Source: Caldilineaceae bacterium (lineage in GTDB: Bacteria > Chloroflexota > Anaerolineae > Caldilineales > Caldilineaceae). From it: a DNA stretch of 64,000 nucleotides. The translations under genes were made by a program, and so were the position numbers. The stretch is taken from assembly GCA_020634755.1 (NCBI GenBank), contig JACKBC010000007.1, forward strand, positions 140,336-204,335, in the 5' to 3' direction. This document shows, piece after piece, positions 8,085 to 16,028 of the stretch (position 1 is its first letter; each line of letters starts with the position of its first letter). The notes beneath the pieces were generated by a model, which saw only the letters and a program-made list of their open reading frames with translations, was not told where the DNA came from and did not search any database.

Positions 8085-9437
8085 ATGATTGTTATTATTG
8101 GCGCTGGTTTGGTTGGTGCTGTTCTGGCTATGCATCTTGCACAGGCTGGATTCGAGGTCAAGCTTTATGAGCAAAGAGGGGACCCGCGTGAGATAGAACC
8201 TCAATTAGATCGCTCCATCAACATTACATTGTGCGAGCGCGGTTTTCGCTCGTTAGATCTAATTGGCGTGGGTGATCTCATACGCAAGTTGTGCATCCCG
8301 ATTTATGGGCGCGTCATTCATACAGTTGAAGGCGAGGCTTATCAACCGTATGGGAACCGCAATGAAGCCATTTATTCAATAGGGCGTTACGATCTTAATT
8401 GCATCCTGCTAGATTGTGCTGCCCGCCATGAAAAGATTGATTTGTGTTTCAACCATAAATGTCTTGATATAGATATGCATACGGCTACCCTTAAAATCCA
8501 GAATGAGATCACGGGGCAGATCCATGATATTCAAGCGAGTCAAATATTTGGCGCTGATGGGGCCTATTCTACCGTCAGGCAAAAAATGCAGCGTTTGAAA
8601 CGCTTCAATTATTCTCAAACGTATTTGAACGGGGGCTATAAGGAGCTGATTCTGCCTGCCACGGAATGGGGGGATTGGCCTTTGCAGAACAATGCAATTC
8701 ATATGTGGCCGCAAGACAATTTCATGCTGCTGGCTTTCCCAAACTTAGACGGGACTTTTACGTGCACCCTCCATCTTCCTTTCGAAGGCCAGATCTCCCA
8801 CGCGTCGATCACCACGTATGAAGATTATTACTATCTATTTGCAAATTACTTCCCAGATATCTTGTCCATGATAGCGCCTCACTTAACGCGTTATGTAGAA
8901 AATCCGATTGAAACGCTTATTACAATCAAATGTTTTCCTTGGACATTCAAAGATAAGATCGCTTTAATTGGCGACGCATGTCATGCGATCTATCCTTTTT
9001 ATGGCCAAGGGTCGAATGCAGGTTTTGAGGATTGTCAAATTCTGCTCGAATGCCTTAAAGCAGATCACGGAGATTGGGGTGCTGCTTTACCAAAATATGA
9101 AACACGTTGCAAAGTTAACATGGACATCATCGCCGATCTGTCCGCAGAACATTTTGAGGTGCTGCAAAAATCGATCGGTGATCCAACCTTTCGCCTGAGA
9201 AAAAAGCTTGAACGTAAGCTCCAACTATTGCATCCTGATTATGCCAGTTTGTATCACAATGTCTCCTTTACTTGTATGCCATACACAGAAGCTTTACGGC
9301 TTGAGCAAAAAAATGGTGTGCTCATTGAGCAACTCTTAGCCGTCGAAGGAATTGAAGACAAACTGGACTCGCCAGAAATAGATTCATATATACTCTCTCT
9401 CTTATTTGACTGCGTAGCAGAGCGGAAGCCATTCTAG
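8085..9437 (+). CDS. kynurenine 3-monooxygenase-like FAD hydroxylase
   Basis: This is a group A flavoprotein hydroxylase. The N-terminus MIVIIGAGLVGAVLA is the FAD-binding GxGxxG. FGADGAYSTVR is the second FAD/NADPH motif. GDACHAIYPFYGQGSNAGF (~296-314) is nearly the kynurenine 3-monooxygenase (KMO) signature. KMO-type substrate positions also seem kept: the Arg in GRVIH, the Tyr in QPYG, and YSIGRYDLNCILLD. ATG 8085 follows TGGAGG by 11 bases; ATG 8067 is the alternative. The length (~450 aa) suits KMO. A classical role would be kynurenine to 3-hydroxykynurenine, but no other kynurenine-pathway gene is in the window. In this cluster it may instead hydroxylate a pyridine or quinoline acid precursor; that is inference. 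Confidence 0.8.
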   Translation: MIVIIGAGLVGAVLAMHLAQAGFEVKLYEQRGDPREIEPQLDRSINITLCERGFRSLDLIGVGDLIRKLCIPIYGRVIHTVEGEAYQPYGNRNEAIYSIGRYDLNCILLDCAARHEKIDLCFNHKCLDIDMHTATLKIQNEITGQIHDIQASQIFGADGAYSTVRQKMQRLKRFNYSQTYLNGGYKELILPATEWGDWPLQNNAIHMWPQDNFMLLAFPNLDGTFTCTLHLPFEGQISHASITTYEDYYYLFANYFPDILSMIAPHLTRYVENPIETLITIKCFPWTFKDKIALIGDACHAIYPFYGQGSNAGFEDCQILLECLKADHGDWGAALPKYETRCKVNMDIIADLSAEHFEVLQKSIGDPTFRLRKKLERKLQLLHPDYASLYHNVSFTCMPYTEALRLEQKNGVLIEQLLAVEGIEDKLDSPEIDSYILSLLFDCVAERKPF

Positions 9438-9454
9438 CGCAAAACGCCCTTCTT

Positions 9455-9540
9455 TATACTCAGCTCTGAATGAGAACCGGAGTTTGGGGACGCCTGTGGA
9501 GCCTATGGAAAACTCCGGTTCTCATCTCAACCGCAGTATA
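9455..9540. repeat. R2 hairpin element, copy 1 (86 bp)
   Basis: The ends are TATACT and AGTATA. The inner arms ATGAGAACCGGAGTTT and AAACTCCGGTTCTCAT are perfect inverted repeats around a loop of about 24 bases. A second 86-bp copy lies at 55715-55800 and a half copy at 16767-16792. Confidence 0.85.
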
Positions 9541-9735
9541 GACGGCGCCTATTTTGCTGGAATGGCCTTAAAGTTAAAGCTAGATAGAGCTCGGTCGCTT
9601 TACCTCTCCCGACCTCCTCGCCAGCGGGTCGATGGTTCTCTCCCCTGACAGTAGAAAGTTAGAGAGGGGTAAAACAATTAGGTTAGGTTTTATTTGGCGA
9701 GATTGGGTTGCCCACATCCATAAGGAGATGCATTT

Positions 9736-10944
9736 ATGAGCGGAACAAAATTTTATGACTTAATCGTTATCGGCGGCGGCGCAATGGGACTCGCAACCGC
9801 GTACCACGCCTCCAAATCGCAAAATGTCTCTAATATATTGGTTTTGGAGCAATACGCGTTTTACAACGAACTCTCTAGCTCGGGTGGCAGCTCACGCCAA
9901 TTTCGCCTTCAGTATGAAGAAGATTATATGGCAAAGCTCGTTCTGGCGGCCATTCCATACTGGGATGAACTGCAAGCTCACACCGATATAACATTGCGCA
10001 CAAAGGTGGGCAGTTTGTGGTTCGGGGCTGCTGATGTGCAATCATCCGAGGGACAGATTAACGCGGCGCGCAATGTCCTGGACCGACTGAACCTCCCCTA
10101 TCAAAATTTGTGTGCGGCGGAGATTGAGAACGAGTTCCATTTTACCAATTTGCCAGATAGCTATGGTGGCTTTTTTCAACCAGATGGCGGAAGCCTCAAT
10201 ACACCCGCCATTTTGAGAACCCTCTATCAGCAGGCAGCAGCCTCAAAACGCGTCATATTGTCACCGCAACAAAAAGTTATCGAGTTAATTGCAGGCGAGC
10301 ATGAAATTGTGGTGCGCACAACTTCGGATACCTTTACCGCCAAGAAGCTTGTGATTGCGGCCGGCCCGTTTACGAATGAAATCCTCAAGCTTTTGGGTAT
10401 CGAGCTGAATATTATCATCTGGCAAATGGTTTCCTGTTACTTTAAAAAGAAGCATGCAGGTGTAGATTTCCCATCTTGGTTTGTTTTTGAGGAACCCAAA
10501 GAATATTACGACCCAGGCTTATATTATGGGTTTGAAGAAATGTCGTGGTCAAATCCAGGCTTTATTCGCGTAGCGCCGGCATTTGCCTTACACACATTTC
10601 GAGACCCAGCCGACCGGACAGATCGGCCTGATGCAATGGATGTTTGGCGTACGGCGCAATGGGTACAGAATCATATGCCGGAACTTGAGGCGGAAGCCCG
10701 TTTTAAGAGTTGGTGCATGGCCGCGCTTCCCGCCCATAACGCAAAAAAGATGTTTCTAGATTTTGCTCCCCACGCCATACCTTCCCATCGGAATATCGTA
10801 ATTTTCTCGGCTGGTTGGGCCTTTAAGTTTGTCCCGTTGATTGGCAAAATTTGTGCAGATTTAGCAATCGCAGGCAAAACATCGGTCGATATTTCAAAAT
10901 TTGGAATCGAGGAATTTTATGAACGACCATGCGACCTTGATTAA
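9736..10944 (+). CDS. NikD-like flavoprotein oxidase (P2C to picolinate type)
   Basis: This 402-residue member of the monomeric sarcosine oxidase family starts DLIVIGGGAMGLATAYHA (FAD-binding). The residue pattern fits NikD of nikkomycin biosynthesis, which oxidises delta1-piperideine-2-carboxylate (P2C) to picolinate. Taking the NikD positions from memory as Cys321 (covalent FAD), Trp355, Lys358 and Tyr258, the same residues stand here at 327 (SWCMAALP), 361 and 364 (AGWAFKF) and 264 (LYYGFE), all with the same +6 offset. I could not match the NikD acidic residues with confidence. The start ATG is preceded by AAGGAG. The last 26 bases overlap the amino-acid oxidase gene, consistent with coupled steps. 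Sarcosine or pipecolate oxidase is the alternative. Confidence 0.75.
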   Translation: MSGTKFYDLIVIGGGAMGLATAYHASKSQNVSNILVLEQYAFYNELSSSGGSSRQFRLQYEEDYMAKLVLAAIPYWDELQAHTDITLRTKVGSLWFGAADVQSSEGQINAARNVLDRLNLPYQNLCAAEIENEFHFTNLPDSYGGFFQPDGGSLNTPAILRTLYQQAAASKRVILSPQQKVIELIAGEHEIVVRTTSDTFTAKKLVIAAGPFTNEILKLLGIELNIIIWQMVSCYFKKKHAGVDFPSWFVFEEPKEYYDPGLYYGFEEMSWSNPGFIRVAPAFALHTFRDPADRTDRPDAMDVWRTAQWVQNHMPELEAEARFKSWCMAALPAHNAKKMFLDFAPHAIPSHRNIVIFSAGWAFKFVPLIGKICADLAIAGKTSVDISKFGIEEFYERPCDLD

Positions 10945-12661
10945 GTCGGAAAAGCTTGAACTGGATGTTGCGATTGTCGGGGCGGGAGTTTCTGGCCTAT
11001 ATTCTGGCTGGCGCTTGTTGAGCGGTCACTTTGAAAAACAGGTTGGTCGTCATGCCGATCATTTGGATATTGGCATTTTTGAAATGAGCAATCGTATCGG
11101 TGGACGACTGTTCTCAATTAAATTGCCAGGCATGCCCAATGTAATATCAGAACTCGGTGCGAAGCGCTTTATGGCGCATCACGAAATCATGAATGGATTG
11201 GTCAATCATCTAAATCTGACGTCCATTCCTTTTTCAATGGGTGACAAAACAAAAAATTTATATTATCTAAGACGCCAACGATTTTGTGAGGATCAATGGC
11301 GAGAGCCTGGGTTCCATTCTCGCTTCTTTATTGATCCCACATACGATGGCAAGCATCCCGACGATCTTTTTGATGAACTTGTTGACAATGTTCTGCGTGC
11401 TAACAACCATCATGAAAGGCCCAAAGATCGCCGAGGGTGGGATGTGATCAAACCAACTCTCAAATATTATAAAGGCCCAGATAGAGGCGCCCGCCTTCAG
11501 GATATAGGATTCTGGAATCTGCTCATAGACCAGATGGGGCACGAGGGATATGAGCTATTGGCCCAAGCCAGCGGCTATTACTCGAACACCATTAATTGGA
11601 ATGCGGCAGAAGCCCTCCCTTATGTTGTGGGCGATTTTATGTGTGATAACAGCTATAGGACGATTGAAGGTGGTTTTGACCAGATTGCCCTCCAACTTTG
11701 TAAGCGGTATCAAGAAATGGGTGGGCGACTTTATGCACAGAGCAAACTGGTCAACTTTGACCATACCCCAAGCGGCGAAAGCGACTGCCGTTACAGGCTG
11801 GTTATTCGTGACATAAGTAACCCCGCGCAACCACAAGAGCATTATATATATGCCAATCGCATAATCTTAGCAATGCCGCGCCGCGCATTGGAACTGCTGA
11901 ATTGCGACAATTTCTTTTTTGACAGTGGGCATAACCATCAGCTATGCCATAGTTTACGCTCTGTGAGCGGCCAGCCCGCGTTTAAGTTGATTATGGGATT
12001 CTATGAATCCGGGCAAAGCAAGCCCTGGTGGAGCCGCCAAAGAGGACTGAATTGTGGCCGCTCAATCACCGATTTACCTATGCGTCAATGTTACTATTTC
12101 GGCACGGACCCCGAATTTGGTACATCCTCATTGCTGGCTTCATACAATGACATGCGCACAGTGGGTTTTTGGCAATCGCTAGAGCCGCCTAGCAACGATT
12201 GTGAGGTGGATGGGATAGTCCAGGAATACCAAGGTGTAGAGCTATACCAACCTCGTGTGATTCCTGGAATCACACAGCATGATATCAAAGAATCGGAAAG
12301 CATGTATCAATACAGCCAAGCTCCCCAACGAATGGTAGCTCATGCCCTTGCACAGCTCAAAGAGTTACATGGCCTTGATTCAATTCCACAGCCTTACACC
12401 ACCGCCTACAAAAACTGGAATCACAATCCATACGGTGGTGGGTATCATGCATGGAAGGCTTGTTACGACGTAGCAAGCACCATGCCATACATGCGGCAGC
12501 CGCTGAAAAACGAAGCTATCCATATTTGTGGCGAGGCCTACTCTGACCAGCAGGCATGGGTTGAAGGCGCCCTGTGCACAGCAGAAAAGATGCTTCAGGA
12601 GCACTTCTCAATGCAATGGCCTTGCGCATGGCTTAGACCCACATACTATCTAGGCAGATAA
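10919..12661 (+). CDS. FAD-dependent L-amino-acid oxidase
   Basis: This is a flavin amine oxidase of about 580 residues. The N-terminal DVAIVGAGVSGLYSGWRL is the dinucleotide-binding motif, followed by IFEMSNRIGGRLFS (the GGR motif of amine oxidases) and SELGAKRF. The C-terminal FAD contact is ICGEAYSDQQAWVEGAL. The family oxidises L-amino acids to 2-keto acids with release of ammonia and peroxide. ATG 10919 is preceded by GAGGAA; the frame also opens at TTG 10901. Coupling to the NikD-like gene, and a P2C reductase downstream, point to lysine as substrate, because 2-keto-6-aminocaproate cyclises to P2C. Lysine specificity is inferred from context only. An aromatic substrate such as 3-hydroxykynurenine, leading to xanthurenate, is the main alternative. 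Confidence 0.8.
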   Translation: MNDHATLIKSEKLELDVAIVGAGVSGLYSGWRLLSGHFEKQVGRHADHLDIGIFEMSNRIGGRLFSIKLPGMPNVISELGAKRFMAHHEIMNGLVNHLNLTSIPFSMGDKTKNLYYLRRQRFCEDQWREPGFHSRFFIDPTYDGKHPDDLFDELVDNVLRANNHHERPKDRRGWDVIKPTLKYYKGPDRGARLQDIGFWNLLIDQMGHEGYELLAQASGYYSNTINWNAAEALPYVVGDFMCDNSYRTIEGGFDQIALQLCKRYQEMGGRLYAQSKLVNFDHTPSGESDCRYRLVIRDISNPAQPQEHYIYANRIILAMPRRALELLNCDNFFFDSGHNHQLCHSLRSVSGQPAFKLIMGFYESGQSKPWWSRQRGLNCGRSITDLPMRQCYYFGTDPEFGTSSLLASYNDMRTVGFWQSLEPPSNDCEVDGIVQEYQGVELYQPRVIPGITQHDIKESESMYQYSQAPQRMVAHALAQLKELHGLDSIPQPYTTAYKNWNHNPYGGGYHAWKACYDVASTMPYMRQPLKNEAIHICGEAYSDQQAWVEGALCTAEKMLQEHFSMQWPCAWLRPTYYLGR

Positions 12662-12676
12662 CCGAAACTGGGGTGT

Positions 12677-12731
12677 GACGCAAACATATGCTTTGCCATA
12701 GCTCACCCAAGAAGCAAAACGTATGTTCGTC
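12677..12731. other. imperfect inverted repeat between cluster genes
   Basis: GACGCAAACATATGCTTTGC and GCAAAACGTATGTTCGTC can pair across a loop of about 17 bases. No T-tract follows, so this is more likely a transcript-stabilising or attenuating hairpin than a terminator. Confidence 0.4.
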
Positions 12732-12789
12732 AACAAAACGCAGTTTAAGCATGAAAAAGATGATACGGAATCAAGGAGGCAGAGAATAG

Positions 12790-13806
12790 ATGAGTGACGA
12801 TTCAATAACGATGGCAATGACAGTCGCAGAAATCCACAACATTTCCAAAGCATGCTTAATCGTCAATGGCTGCGACGAGGCCAATGCCAATGCAATTGCA
12901 ACCACCGTGAGCATGGCGGAACGAGACGGCGCAACGTCACATGGTCTGTTTCGCATTCCGGGATATGTACAATCCATGCGTAGTGGTAAGGTCAACGGTA
13001 AAGCAAATCCCAAAGTCCATATAATAACTCCTGCCGTTATTCGTGTAGATGGGGATGGTGGCTATACACCCCTCGCCTTGCATAAGGGGATTCCGCTGCT
13101 TGCCAAAGCGGCGAAGGCGATTGGGATTGCCAGCATGACCATTATCAATACATATCATTTTGCAGCATTGTGGCCGGAAACCGAAGCAATTGCGGACTAT
13201 GATTTGGCAGGGCTGGCCTGCACAGCCTATAAGCCAGTTGTTGTGCCTGCGGGGGCAAAAGAGGCTTTATTTGGCACAAATCCCCTATCGTTCTCATGGC
13301 CTCGTCCCGGCAAAACACCCATGGTCTATGACATGGCCACTGCCGCCAAATCTCTAGGAGATCTCTATATTGCAGTGCGGGACGGACAGACGGTACCGCT
13401 AGGCACAGGGCTAGATGCCGATGGCAATCCCACAACGGACCCCAGAAAAATCACGGACGGTGGGGTGATCTTGCCCTTTGGTGGTTACAAAGGTTCGGCA
13501 ATTTGCATGATGGTAGAATTGCTGTCGGCAGGGGTGGTTGGAGAAAATTTTAGCTTTGAAGCAGCAATGACTGACAACAGTGACGGCGGCCCGGCGCGTG
13601 GTGGCGAATTCTTGATAGCAATATCACCCGAACTTATAGCTGGCGCAGGTTGGCAAACCCACAGCGAAAAATTTTTTGATCGCTTAACGAGAATTGAGGG
13701 CGCTTATCTCCCTGGCCAGAGACGACACATGAATCGTTTGTCTGATGCTCCTCGCCAAGTAAATGCAGCATTGGTTGAAACAATAAAAGAGCTCTCCCAG
13801 GGATGA
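12790..13806 (+). CDS. delta1-piperideine-2-carboxylate/pyrroline-2-carboxylate reductase-like (Ldh2/DpkA family)
   Basis: This 338-residue NAD(P)H-dependent reductase belongs to the malate/L-lactate dehydrogenase (Ldh2) superfamily. The stretches ERDGATSHGLFRIPGYV, NTYHFAALWPETE, GAKEALFGTNPLSFSWP and VYDMATAAKSLGD match the DpkA branch, which reduces cyclic imino acids (P2C to L-pipecolate) rather than lactate. AAGGAGG lies about ten bases before ATG 12790. It is the last gene of the cluster. With the oxidase upstream it could turn lysine-derived P2C into pipecolate, either as the amine partner for the condensation domain or to balance P2C between reduction and oxidation. The product is not proven; other Ldh2 enzymes are hard to tell apart by eye. 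Confidence 0.75.
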   Translation: MSDDSITMAMTVAEIHNISKACLIVNGCDEANANAIATTVSMAERDGATSHGLFRIPGYVQSMRSGKVNGKANPKVHIITPAVIRVDGDGGYTPLALHKGIPLLAKAAKAIGIASMTIINTYHFAALWPETEAIADYDLAGLACTAYKPVVVPAGAKEALFGTNPLSFSWPRPGKTPMVYDMATAAKSLGDLYIAVRDGQTVPLGTGLDADGNPTTDPRKITDGGVILPFGGYKGSAICMMVELLSAGVVGENFSFEAAMTDNSDGGPARGGEFLIAISPELIAGAGWQTHSEKFFDRLTRIEGAYLPGQRRHMNRLSDAPRQVNAALVETIKELSQG

Positions 13807-13936
13807 CACTATTTCGCCATCACCAGCTTTATTTGCGTCTAATCTATGGGCCGGATCAGTACGTCGACCTGCTTTTCACCTCGTTCTTCCATTCTCATTA
13901 CGTGTTAACTCCATTCAGCATCATGTGTCGACTGCT

Positions 13937-14671
13937 TCACATAACGCTTGCCGCGTCAATCTTCACAATTGTATCCTCGGCAAAGAGCGGCCCCACTTGC
14001 ACCCCCAATTGCTCATATAGCGCGGGCGGCACGCTGATGTCGGCTAGGTAAAGATCGCCGACAATGGCGCGTCCCTGCTCACTAAAGAGACCGGTTTTGG
14101 GCAGCGCCAGCGTCATGGTGGCGCTGGCGTGGATATGGGGCTCGTATACCTGACCGCTGGCGGTGTCCAGACCGCTGGGCGCGTCTAGGCTGAGGATGGG
14201 GGCGGCGCTGCTGTTGGCCAGCTGGATCAGGTTGCGGGCGGCGCCGGTGGGGGCGCCGCGCAGGCCGTAGCCAATCAGCGCATCGATGAGCAGGTCGGCG
14301 GGCGGCAGCTCCCAGCCCTCTTCGGCCCAGGCCAGCGGCGCGCCCATCTTTTGCAAAATACGAAGTTGGTGCACCGGCACATCTCGATAGGATGCCGGTT
14401 CCGCCGTCAGCACCACCTGCACCCACGCCCCCCAGTTCAACAGATGCCGCGCGGCTGCCAGCCCGCCGCCGCCGTTGGCGCCGCGCCCGGCCAGCACCAC
14501 AATGGGCCGGTCCACAATGTCGCCATCTAGCAGCCGCCTGGCCAGCTGCGCCAAATTGCGCCCGGCATTCTCCATCATTTGCAGCAGCGTCATGTTGTAC
14601 TCCTCAATCATCAGCCGGTCCACTTCGACCATCTGCTGGGTGGTGAGGGTGGGGATGTGCGGTGGTGACAT
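13937..14671 (-). CDS. nnrE: NAD(P)H-hydrate epimerase (YjeF N-terminal domain)
   Basis: This is a stand-alone YjeF_N domain of about 244 residues that would epimerise damaged NAD(P)HX so that it can be repaired. Family features seen are LTTQQMVEVDRLMIEE, LLQMMENAGRNLAQLA, DLLIDALIGYGLRG, SLDAPSGLDTASGQ and LPKTGLFS. The usual GxGNNGGDG loop is altered to GRGANGGGGLAAAR, so one acidic residue is missing. ATG 14671 is chosen because AAGGA precedes it; the frame extends to 14695. It overlaps or abuts the upstream amidohydrolase on the same strand. The ADP-dependent dehydratase domain is not fused here and was not seen nearby. It converges on the metabolite cluster across about 130 bases with no visible feature. 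Confidence 0.85.
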   Translation of the reverse strand: MSPPHIPTLTTQQMVEVDRLMIEEYNMTLLQMMENAGRNLAQLARRLLDGDIVDRPIVVLAGRGANGGGGLAAARHLLNWGAWVQVVLTAEPASYRDVPVHQLRILQKMGAPLAWAEEGWELPPADLLIDALIGYGLRGAPTGAARNLIQLANSSAAPILSLDAPSGLDTASGQVYEPHIHASATMTLALPKTGLFSEQGRAIVGDLYLADISVPPALYEQLGVQVGPLFAEDTIVKIDAASVM

Positions 14672-14685
14672 GGTGTCCTTGCGCA

Positions 14686-15903
14686 TTAGCAGCAATAATC
14701 GCTGGGCCGCTGCCGGTTCTGGATCAGCGATTGTTGGGCTTGGCTCAGCTCGATCCAGGGCGCGGGCGGCTCGGAAGGCACGCGCGGCAGTTCGCGTCCG
14801 TTGAGCAGCGTCAGCGTGTTGTGGAGCAGTTGCGTGCCTTTGTATGGGTTCATAAAGACATCGTAGAAAGTGAAATCGCCCTCGGCCATTTTAAAGAGCG
14901 CCACATCGGCCAGCGCACCGGGCTTGAGCGTGCCCACCTCGTTTTGCATGCCCATAACGGCGGCGGGGCGGGCGGTGGCGGTGTAGATGACGTCCGGCAG
15001 CGACATGCCCAGAGCCAGAAATTTGCTGAGACAGGTGGGCAGGTCGAACATGGGACCGTTGATGCTCGCCTGATGAATGTCCGATGAGATCACGTCCGGC
15101 TGATAACCGGCATCGATCATGGCCTGGGCAGTTTTAAAAGAGAATGAGCCGCCACCGTGGCCAATATCCATGACCACGCCGGCATCCCAGATGCGTTTGA
15201 CATCCTCTAGCAGGCGCCCATTGTCATCCACAATGCGCATGTCGCCGCCTGTAAAGCAGTGGGTTAAAATATCGCCGGGGCGCATAAATTCGAGCACTTC
15301 GGGCAGCGTGGGCGGACCATAGCCAATGTGCGTCATGATGGGCAGTTCGCAACGGTCGGCGGCGGCGCGGGCGCGGCGCAAAGGTTCGATGCCCTGCCCG
15401 CGGGTAGTGTTTTTATCGATGCGCACCTTGACGCCCAGCAACAGGTCGCGGTTCAAGTCGATCAATTTGCAGCACAGGTCCACGTCACAATAGTCCAGAT
15501 TGGCCAGCTCGCCAGTTTGGGCGGTCAGCCCGATCGTCGAGATGTTGAGCAGCGCGTAAATGCGCGCCGCCGCTGGTTCGGCAATAAATTGGCGAAAGCC
15601 CAGAAAGTTAAATGCGCCGGACGAACCTACATCCAGCCAGGTGGTGACGCCGCTGCGCGCCGCAATGGGGTCGGCGCTCACGCCCCAGAAGGTGACGTTG
15701 TGATAGACGTGCGTGTGCAGGTCCACCAGGCCGGGCGTTACGTATTGGCCAGTGGCGTCGATGACGCGCGGCGCGGCGTCGGCGGGAATGTTGCGATCCA
15801 CGGCGGCAATGCGGTTGCGTTTGATGGCAACATCCAGCCGTCCGCTATACCCGGCGCCGGGGTCGACGACTTCGCCGCCTTTGATAATGAGATCGAATTG
15901 CAT
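14686..15903 (-). CDS. amidohydrolase/deacetylase-family metallohydrolase
   Basis: This 405-residue urease-superfamily amidohydrolase is of the dihydroorotase-like EF_0837/AHA_3915 type. Metal ligands visible in order are HTH (VDLHTHVYHN), the carbamylated lysine candidate in LLGVKVRID, His in MTHIGYGP, His in LTHCFTGG, and the catalytic Asp in ISSDIHQ. The N-terminal KGGEVVDPGAGYSG and the C-terminal GTLKPGALADVALF are the usual small beta-sandwich. Related proteins act as N-acyl or selenocysteine-like deacetylases; the real substrate is unknown. AGGAG stands before ATG 15903. It is the middle of three minus-strand genes (GNAT, amidohydrolase, NAD(P)HX epimerase). Confidence 0.85.
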   Translation of the reverse strand: MQFDLIIKGGEVVDPGAGYSGRLDVAIKRNRIAAVDRNIPADAAPRVIDATGQYVTPGLVDLHTHVYHNVTFWGVSADPIAARSGVTTWLDVGSSGAFNFLGFRQFIAEPAAARIYALLNISTIGLTAQTGELANLDYCDVDLCCKLIDLNRDLLLGVKVRIDKNTTRGQGIEPLRRARAAADRCELPIMTHIGYGPPTLPEVLEFMRPGDILTHCFTGGDMRIVDDNGRLLEDVKRIWDAGVVMDIGHGGGSFSFKTAQAMIDAGYQPDVISSDIHQASINGPMFDLPTCLSKFLALGMSLPDVIYTATARPAAVMGMQNEVGTLKPGALADVALFKMAEGDFTFYDVFMNPYKGTQLLHNTLTLLNGRELPRVPSEPPAPWIELSQAQQSLIQNRQRPSDYCC

Positions 15904-15937
15904 AACGGCTCCTTTTTTGAAGGGGTGACAATATGAG

Positions 15938-16005
15938 AAGGTGACCGGGTGACACGGTGACTGAGCCTGTCTAAGTCACCGTGTCACCTTGTCACCCGGT
16001 CACCT
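15938..16005. repeat. GTCACC-rich hairpin
   Basis: AAGGTGACCGGGTGACACGG and its reverse complement (with one extra CTTGTCAC unit) form a long stem between two minus-strand genes. The arms are built from repeated (G)GTGAC/GTCAC steps. No T-run follows on the minus strand. Confidence 0.6.
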
Positions 16006-16028
16006 TGTCACTTTTTCAAGATAACAAT

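Noticed and set aside
13803..14051. Small plus-strand gene after the P2C reductase
   Set aside because: It starts in an ATGA overlap, but most of it lies opposite the NAD(P)HX epimerase and no domain is visible.
15328..15936. Long plus-strand frame opposite the amidohydrolase gene
   Set aside because: It mirrors the codons of the clear amidohydrolase on the other strand and has no recognisable domain or ribosome binding site.
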